Below, one piece after another: positions 58,955 through 64,000 of a DNA stretch of 64,000 nucleotides (its first letter is position 1; each line of letters begins with the position of its first letter). The notes beneath the pieces were generated by a model. The model had not been told where the DNA came from. It did no database searches and was given only the letters and a program-made list of their open reading frames with translations. This DNA is from Aegilops tauschii subsp. strangulata (Eukaryota; Streptophyta; Magnoliopsida; Poales; Poaceae). A program made the translations under genes and the position numbers. The stretch is taken from the NCBI RefSeq assembly GCF_002575655.3, contig NC_053039.3, forward strand, positions 48,175,290 through 48,239,289, in the 5' to 3' direction.

Positions 58955-59970
58955 TTTCAATGTATTGTTTAATTAGATGCTCTGGAGAGCTATATGTTGT
59001 TCAATGAGAACTATGTATGTACTTTGGTTTTAATGTGATGATGAACTTCTATTAATTTGGCCACTTATCTATTCATGAGTTCATTTCAAATGCTTTTCAA
59101 TTTCATGGTCTTATGCCTCAAAATAATCAGTAAATGCATGAAAAATAACAAATGAAGTCAGAAAGGGTTGGAAATTGATGATGTGGCTTTGAATGGTGCA
59201 TTTTGAACACAGAAAAACTATGGAGTTCAAATAAGTTGAAAAAAATGAAATCCCTCTGTAACAGACGAGTTTCCATATGAAACCCTGATAACAAAAATGA
59301 AATCCTCTTTGTAACAGACGAGTTTCCGTATGAAATCCCTTTGTTTCAGAGATCATAAATAACTTTTTTGTTACAAACTTTAATAGCAAAAAGAATATTC
59401 ATAAAATAAAATAAATAAGTAATTTGAAACAAAATAATATAAACTTAAAAAATATAAGTAGAAAAAAATAAAAAAAATAAACTTTAATAACATAAATAAA
59501 ATTTATGAAACTAAAATTATCAAAGTATTTTCTGTTCAAAAGGATTAAAAGCAAAAAGAATTTTCATAAAGAACTTTTTTTGTTAGAAACTTTAATAGCA
59601 AAAAAAATTATCATAAAATAAATAAGTAATTATAAACAAAATAAAATAAAATAAATAAGTATTTTGTTGTAAGTAGAAACAAAACAAAATAAATAAAGCA
59701 AAAAAGAAAATAAAAAAAGTGGGAAAAATAAAAAAATGCCACCTACTTGGCCACCATGGCCTGAATACGACTAGAAACCCATCCATGGGCCAGGATTCAG
59801 GCCCGCAGAAGGCCCAGCAGGCCCACAGGCATAGCAGTGCGAGATTAGGCCCATAGGCCTGCAGTTCAGAGGAGTTCAATGGAGATGTCGGGGCTGGGCT
59901 TATAAACAGGTCCGGCTGCTCCTCGGCTAGCGAGGTGGGACTAAACATCCCACCGCACCGCGCCAGCGCA
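58955..59970 (+). other. AT-rich 3' part of a CACTA element
   Basis: No gene. An A-rich direct repeat, TTTTGTTACAAACTTTAATA versus TTTTGTTAGAAACTTTAATA, occurs at about 59367 and 59580. GGCCCGCAGAAGGCCCAGCA-type text and GCTAGCGAGGTGGGACTAAA precede the palindrome and are typical of CACTA subterminal DNA. Confidence 0.55.
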
Positions 59971-60101
59971 AGGCCTTTGGTCCCGGTTGGTGGCACCAAC
60001 CGGGACTAAAGCGGGGGCATTGGTACCGGTTGGTGGCACCAACCGGTACCAATGCCCCCGCTTTAGTCCCGGTTGGTGCCACCAACCGGGACCAAAGGCC
60101 T
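59971..60101. repeat. Perfect 131-bp palindrome
   Basis: Checked base by base: every position from 59971 to 60035 pairs with its partner from 60101 down to 60037 around a single central base (60036). It is built from smaller palindromes, including CCGGTTGGTGGCACCAACCGG. The next outer pair (59970/60102) does not match. Confidence 0.97.
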
Positions 60102-60230
60102 CTGCTTCCCGCCCTTTGGGCTGCTTAAAAGAGACCTTTGGTCCCGGTTGGTGGCACAAACCGGGACTAAAGGTGGCATTGGTCCCGGTTTTTGCCATGA
60201 ACCGGTACCAATGCCCTGGATATATAAGCA
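60102..60230 (+). repeat. Further subterminal motif copies and TATA box
   Basis: GGTCCCGGTTGGTGGCACAA with CCGGGACTAAAGG (60139-60173), then GGTCCCGGTTTTTGCCATGA with CCGGTACC (60180-60209). GGATATATAAGC at 60218-60229 is a possible TATA box for the gene downstream. Confidence 0.6.
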
Positions 60231-61917
60231 AAAACTTAGCAGTTTCGACCAAATTCATCACTTCTTCTCCCCCGACGCCCCCTGCTCCTCCTCGCCGTCG
60301 CCGCCCGACGCCCCTGCTCCACGTTGCCGTCGCCGCCGCCACCGACGCCGTCAGGCTGCTCGACGTCGCCGTCGCCGCCGCCACCGACGCCTTCAGGCTG
60401 CTCAACGTTGCCGCCGCCGCCACTTTCGCCCTCTGCCCCGACGCCCCTGCTCCTCCGAGTCGCCGTCGCCGCTCTCTACCGTCGCCGTCGCCCCTGCTCT
60501 ACCATGCCCCGCCGCCCCCTGTGAGCACCAGCCTGCTCCCGCGCCCCTCCCCTGTCCCGCGCCCCTGCGCCCCACCCCGCCGGCGACGGCGCCGGCCCCT
60601 CCGCCGTGCCCCTCCGCCCCTGCGCAGTGCACGGGGCGGATGTTTTTATTGATGTTTTTAGATGTTTTTTAGATGTTTTTAGATGCTTTTCTTAGATGTT
60701 TGTACATGTTTTTTAGATTATCTTAGTTTATGTTTAGTTTAGTTTAGTTTAGATTAGGAAAATCTCAGATGTATAGTAATATTTACTTAGATGTATAGTT
60801 AATGTAGATGTTGTAATTTGTTCATAAAAATTGTGCACTTTTGTATAGAAACTTTATTTTTGTTCATATGTATGAAAATGTAGAGTGTAAACGAAAACAA
60901 ACATATAAGAAAAAACAAAGGAAAAAATGAAGAAGGAAAAGAAAACCGCCCGGCCCGGCCACCACCGCATTTTCATAAAGTGTTTCCACCGAGTCCACGT
61001 CGCACCGATCGAGCACCCGTGGCGAAGCAAGTCTTTTTTAAGGTAGTTCTTTGTTGAAGTGAGGGGGGACGTCGGACATTACATGAGGCGGGGGGGGGGG
61101 GGCGTCGAACATGACATGAGGGGGGACGTCGGAAAAATAAGAAGAGGAAGAAGAAGAAAAAAAAGAGGAGAAGAAGAAGGAATAGAGGAGTGGAATTTTT
61201 TTTCTTATTCTTTTTTATCGGGAATGAGGGTGTCGAGGATCGCCGAGCTGTCGAGGGTCAGGAACTAAGGCGGAGGGTCGATGGTCACCGAGGGGTCGAG
61301 GGTCATCGAGGGTTCGAGGGGCCAGGGTCGTCGAGGGGTCGAGGGTCGAGGAACGCCGAGGGGTTTTGGTGAATCCTTTGACACTAGCTAGACAAACGTG
61401 GAGCGTTGCCGAGGCCACGCCAAACCCGGGAGAAGCTAGGTCTACGTTTTCCACTAATATATCCACCTGCTTCATGTTTAGAAAAGTGTATATATGTATG
61501 TATGTTCTCTGTGTATATATGTTCATATATGCAAAAGTTAGATTTTTAGAAAAGTGAGCACCCCTTCTCGACCGTGATAACTTATACCACGGGAGCACCC
61601 CCCGGCCCTCTTGCTCGACCAAAACACTCGAGGACACCCAAGCCCTAGAAAAAAACGATGTCGGTCTCGTACCCCCTCCCGCCACGCCCCTACACGACAA
61701 ACTCTCTCGAGGCCACCCAAATTTACCAAGTTAAAAGAGCGTTGTCGTCCAGGCCACCCCAAACCCTTGAAGCATTGTCGAGGCCACTCCAAAATCTTGA
61801 AGCGTTGCCGAGGCCACCCCGGCCCAAACCCTTGAAGCAAGTCCTACGTTTGCCACTAATATATCCATCTGTCATGTTTGAATAATAATTGCCATGTTGT
61901 AAATATTTGCAGAAACT
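60231..61917 (+). other. 5' leader/intron region of the CACTA gene with low-complexity repeats
   Basis: A GC-rich stretch with a ~54-bp tandem repeat (GCCGCCGCCACCGACGCC twice, 60330-60420). A T-rich stretch at 60650-60860. A G-run at 61089-61101, an AAGAAG-rich stretch, and GTCGAGGGTC-type repeats at 61240-61360. Three ~40-bp repeats with GAGGCCACCCC and CTTGAAGC at 61750-61830. No coding region is supported. Confidence 0.45.
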
Positions 61918-64000
61918 ATGGACCCTCGAGATGAACCAACAGAAGCGTTGTTGGGGGACATAATCGCAAAAGGAAGTGATGCCGTCTTGTCGTATCTCAA
62001 CGACACCGATGGTCTGGAAGGACAGGGTGAAGAAGAAGACTATGATTATGATGGCTCCGATGACCCAATGCCGGTACAAGAAGGAGACCATGATGACGGC
62101 TTCGGTGACCCAATGCCGGTACAAGAAGGAGACCGTGATGACGGCTCCGGTGACCGAACCGATTCCGGCCAGGTATATATATTAGTTAAGCCTATGCTGA
62201 CTAGCTAATTGATGCATTCATTGTTTTCGTATGTACACATATTAATTAACTTTCATCTTTCTTCTTTTTTGGAGCCCTCCGGATCGAGCACAACTTCGGA
62301 AGAGACCCGCCGCCGCTCCGGCTGCTCCGGCGCGTCGTCCTTCTCCTCCGCCTCGTAAGAAAGGAAAGACAGCCGCAAACGCTCCGTCTGCTCCTTCGTC
62401 TAGCAGTACAGCCAGAGGCGGGAGGCAATACAGATTCGGTCCTTCTCTGAAGACTACAGAGAAGTTACCATACGAGAGGAGCCTGGAGGAAAACACGAAG
62501 ATCGTGCAAGCCGAAGTGAAGAACTTCTTTGAAGGGGTGAAAGCACAGAAACATCCACCTCCGGAGGAGAAGATAGATCCGATGAAAGTGAAGCGTACTC
62601 TGGCTGCCCTGAGGAAACCACCAAAGTCTCCGCCGAAAGGCAACCATGAGCGCATCCTTGAAAAGTCATTTGTCCAAGCGGAGCGGTCGGGAAGTACTGT
62701 CAGTGATCAAAGGTTAGCAGAACGACGAGTTGGGAAAAAATTGCCCAGCTCAGCGAACAAGCGAACCAATTGCTCCCCCCGCTCCAGGTGTCTAGCGATA
62801 TCGTCGCTAAGGATCCGGGCGGGATGGTGCCTGGTTATAACAATCTTGGAGATTACCTGCCCGACGATGTACATTATGATTTCTTGGAGGTGGACGAACA
62901 CAGATACATGTACGGGAAGCCTCTCGTCAAAGATGAAAGATCTCTAACAACGATGATGCGAAGATTCCATGATTGGTACATGAAAACCTGCAGAGAGTTT
63001 GAAGGGAGGAATATTTTGACGCTGAGTGTTAGAGAGGAGCATGACCTCGTTGGAATTGAACTGTTGAATGTTCCATTTGAGGAGTTCGTCGCGTTTTTCA
63101 ATCTAAAGGCCCTCGATAAATTAATGGTCACTTGCTACTGCCTGTAAGTAGTACTACTTCTGTCATTAATTAAGTCTCTATATATAGGTCAGCTCTTTCA
63201 TTGCATGTATTTTTAATTCTCCTCACTATATTATGCAGATTGAAGATCGCCGAATTGAAGAAAAGACAAGTCGGTGATATTGGGTTCATTAACACAAATC
63301 TCATAGATGCATATATGGTTAAATCTCATGCCAGAGATACCAAGGCCAAGCTGCTACAATCGTTTGTATTAAATCAAAAGAAAGCTATAATACTTTTCCC
63401 TTACGAAGTCAAGTGAGTGTTACTGTCTTGTGCATCCCTTATTAGTCGAGGTTATAGTAATGTAATTGATGAGTTATGCATGCTTGCGCAGGTACCACTA
63501 TATTCTCCTAGAGATTAAGCTTGAGCAGGGACTAGTAACCGTCTTAGACTCGAGACGAAAATATCCCACGGAGTATGCGGACTTGACTGAAATTCTAGAG
63601 AAGTAAGTTAAACCGGTCATTATCGCACCATATCGGCAACTTTGTTCATTTCGTGATATCAAGTAATTGTTTTCTTTGTCTGGCAGGGTTTGGAAAAAAA
63701 TCACCTCGAAAACTCCGGGACTGCCGAAGAAGCTGCAATTTAGATACCCGAAAGTAAGTACTATATATAGTAGCATGTTCCACGCATCTCCTAGTGATTC
63801 AAGTGCTAGTTTCATCAATACCATTTAGCATGCTTGCTAATTATCAGTTTGATTGACCTCTATTCCTTGTAAAGTGGTTGTGGCAGGAACAAGGGAATGA
63901 TTACTGTGGATACTACATCTGCGAGTCCATCCGCAACACGACCTGTGAGCGGGGCTACTCTGACAAACAATATGAAGTGCGTAAATTAGATATTCACAAT
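61918..64000 (+). pseudogene. CACTA gene with ULP1-type cysteine protease domain, 3' end outside window
   Basis: Exons by splice sites: 61918-62172, ~62275-63144, 63239-63412, 63492-63602, 63687-63753, 63888 onward. The first exon is acidic with a 45-bp internal duplication (DPMPVQEGD twice). The second is basic and Pro-rich, then has GDYLPDDVHYDFLEVDEHRY. The later exons form a C48/ULP1-like fold: YHYILLEI (His), VLDSRRKYP (Asp) and GNDYCGYYICESIR (Cys). The catalytic triad residues are present. Frames do not join cleanly at the first junction and there is a one-base shift near 62720, so this copy is probably dead. Such ULP1-containing proteins are known from plant CACTA and MULE elements. 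Confidence 0.7.

Larger units (their letters stand above)
58598..64000 (+). mobile_element. CACTA transposon sequence (Caspar/Jorge-like), incomplete at both ends
   Basis: Contains the coiled-coil/membrane exon at 58650-58954, AT-rich DNA, subterminal-type CCGGTTGGTGGCACCAACCGG motifs (59.97-60.23 kb) and a multi-exon gene ending in a ULP1-type protease (61.9 kb to the window end). These parts are typical of large Triticeae CACTA elements. No CACTA terminus is present, and the order (3'-type part, then subterminal motifs, then 5'-type gene) suggests two joined fragments. Confidence 0.65.

Noticed and set aside
60073..60672. Pro/Arg/Ala-rich frames around 200 residues
   Set aside because: They run from the palindrome into a GC-rich tandem repeat and look like compositional artefacts; frames in all phases are open there.

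Overview
The window looks like nuclear DNA of a Triticeae grass (wheat, Aegilops or a close relative). It holds one or two low-copy genes at the left end, then about 53 kb of nested transposons. The LTRs (BARE/WIS/Angela-type Copia, Tat-type Gypsy), the CACTA ends and subterminal repeats, and the spliced genes with GT-AG introns all point that way. No prokaryotic features, tRNA or rRNA genes were seen.

Layout. (1) 0.6-4.3 kb, minus strand: a complete 11-exon gene for a plastid-type protein of the plant family annotated as At3g49140-like; all exon phases join and give 463 residues. (2) 5.8-10.2 kb: two diverged copies of a ~1.7 kb segment. One copy is split by a Mutator-like element with long terminal inverted repeats. 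The other runs into a short intronless orphan gene (10134-10664, minus), of which the first copy keeps only the last codons. (3) 11.3-~25.9 kb: a CACTA transposon beginning at 11266 and carrying ~0.75 kb higher-order repeats, split by Gypsy1 (15441-24559, plus strand, TSD GGTAG). Gypsy1 is a young element without reverse transcriptase or integrase. (4) 25.9-28.8 kb: unassigned AT-rich DNA with a recurring motif. (5) 28.8-54.1 kb: an old Copia (minus) split by Gypsy2 (29862-51333, minus, TSD GTTCC), which is itself split by a young Angela/BARE-type Copia (32998-41564, plus). (6) 54.1-58.6 kb: Gypsy3 (plus), inserted in the old Copia and cut off inside its reverse transcriptase. (7) 58.6-64.0 kb: CACTA sequence with a coiled-coil/membrane protein exon, a perfect 131-bp palindrome and the start of a multi-exon gene ending in a ULP1-type cysteine protease domain that runs off the window.

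How it fits together. Gypsy1 and Gypsy2 both carry, between the gag/pol side and the 3' LTR, an antisense multi-exon gene (putative gypsy-type transposon domain, then acidic linker, then coiled coil). Each has its own TATA-like box about 125 bp before its ATG. Gypsy1 has lost pol but kept this gene, gag and a protease-like region, and its LTRs are about 98% identical, so it probably moved with enzymes supplied in trans. LTR divergence (hand counts: Gypsy2 ~4.6%, young Copia ~1%) agrees with the nesting order. In-frame stops in the Gypsy ORFs are mostly TAG, which suggests C-to-T decay at CAG sites.
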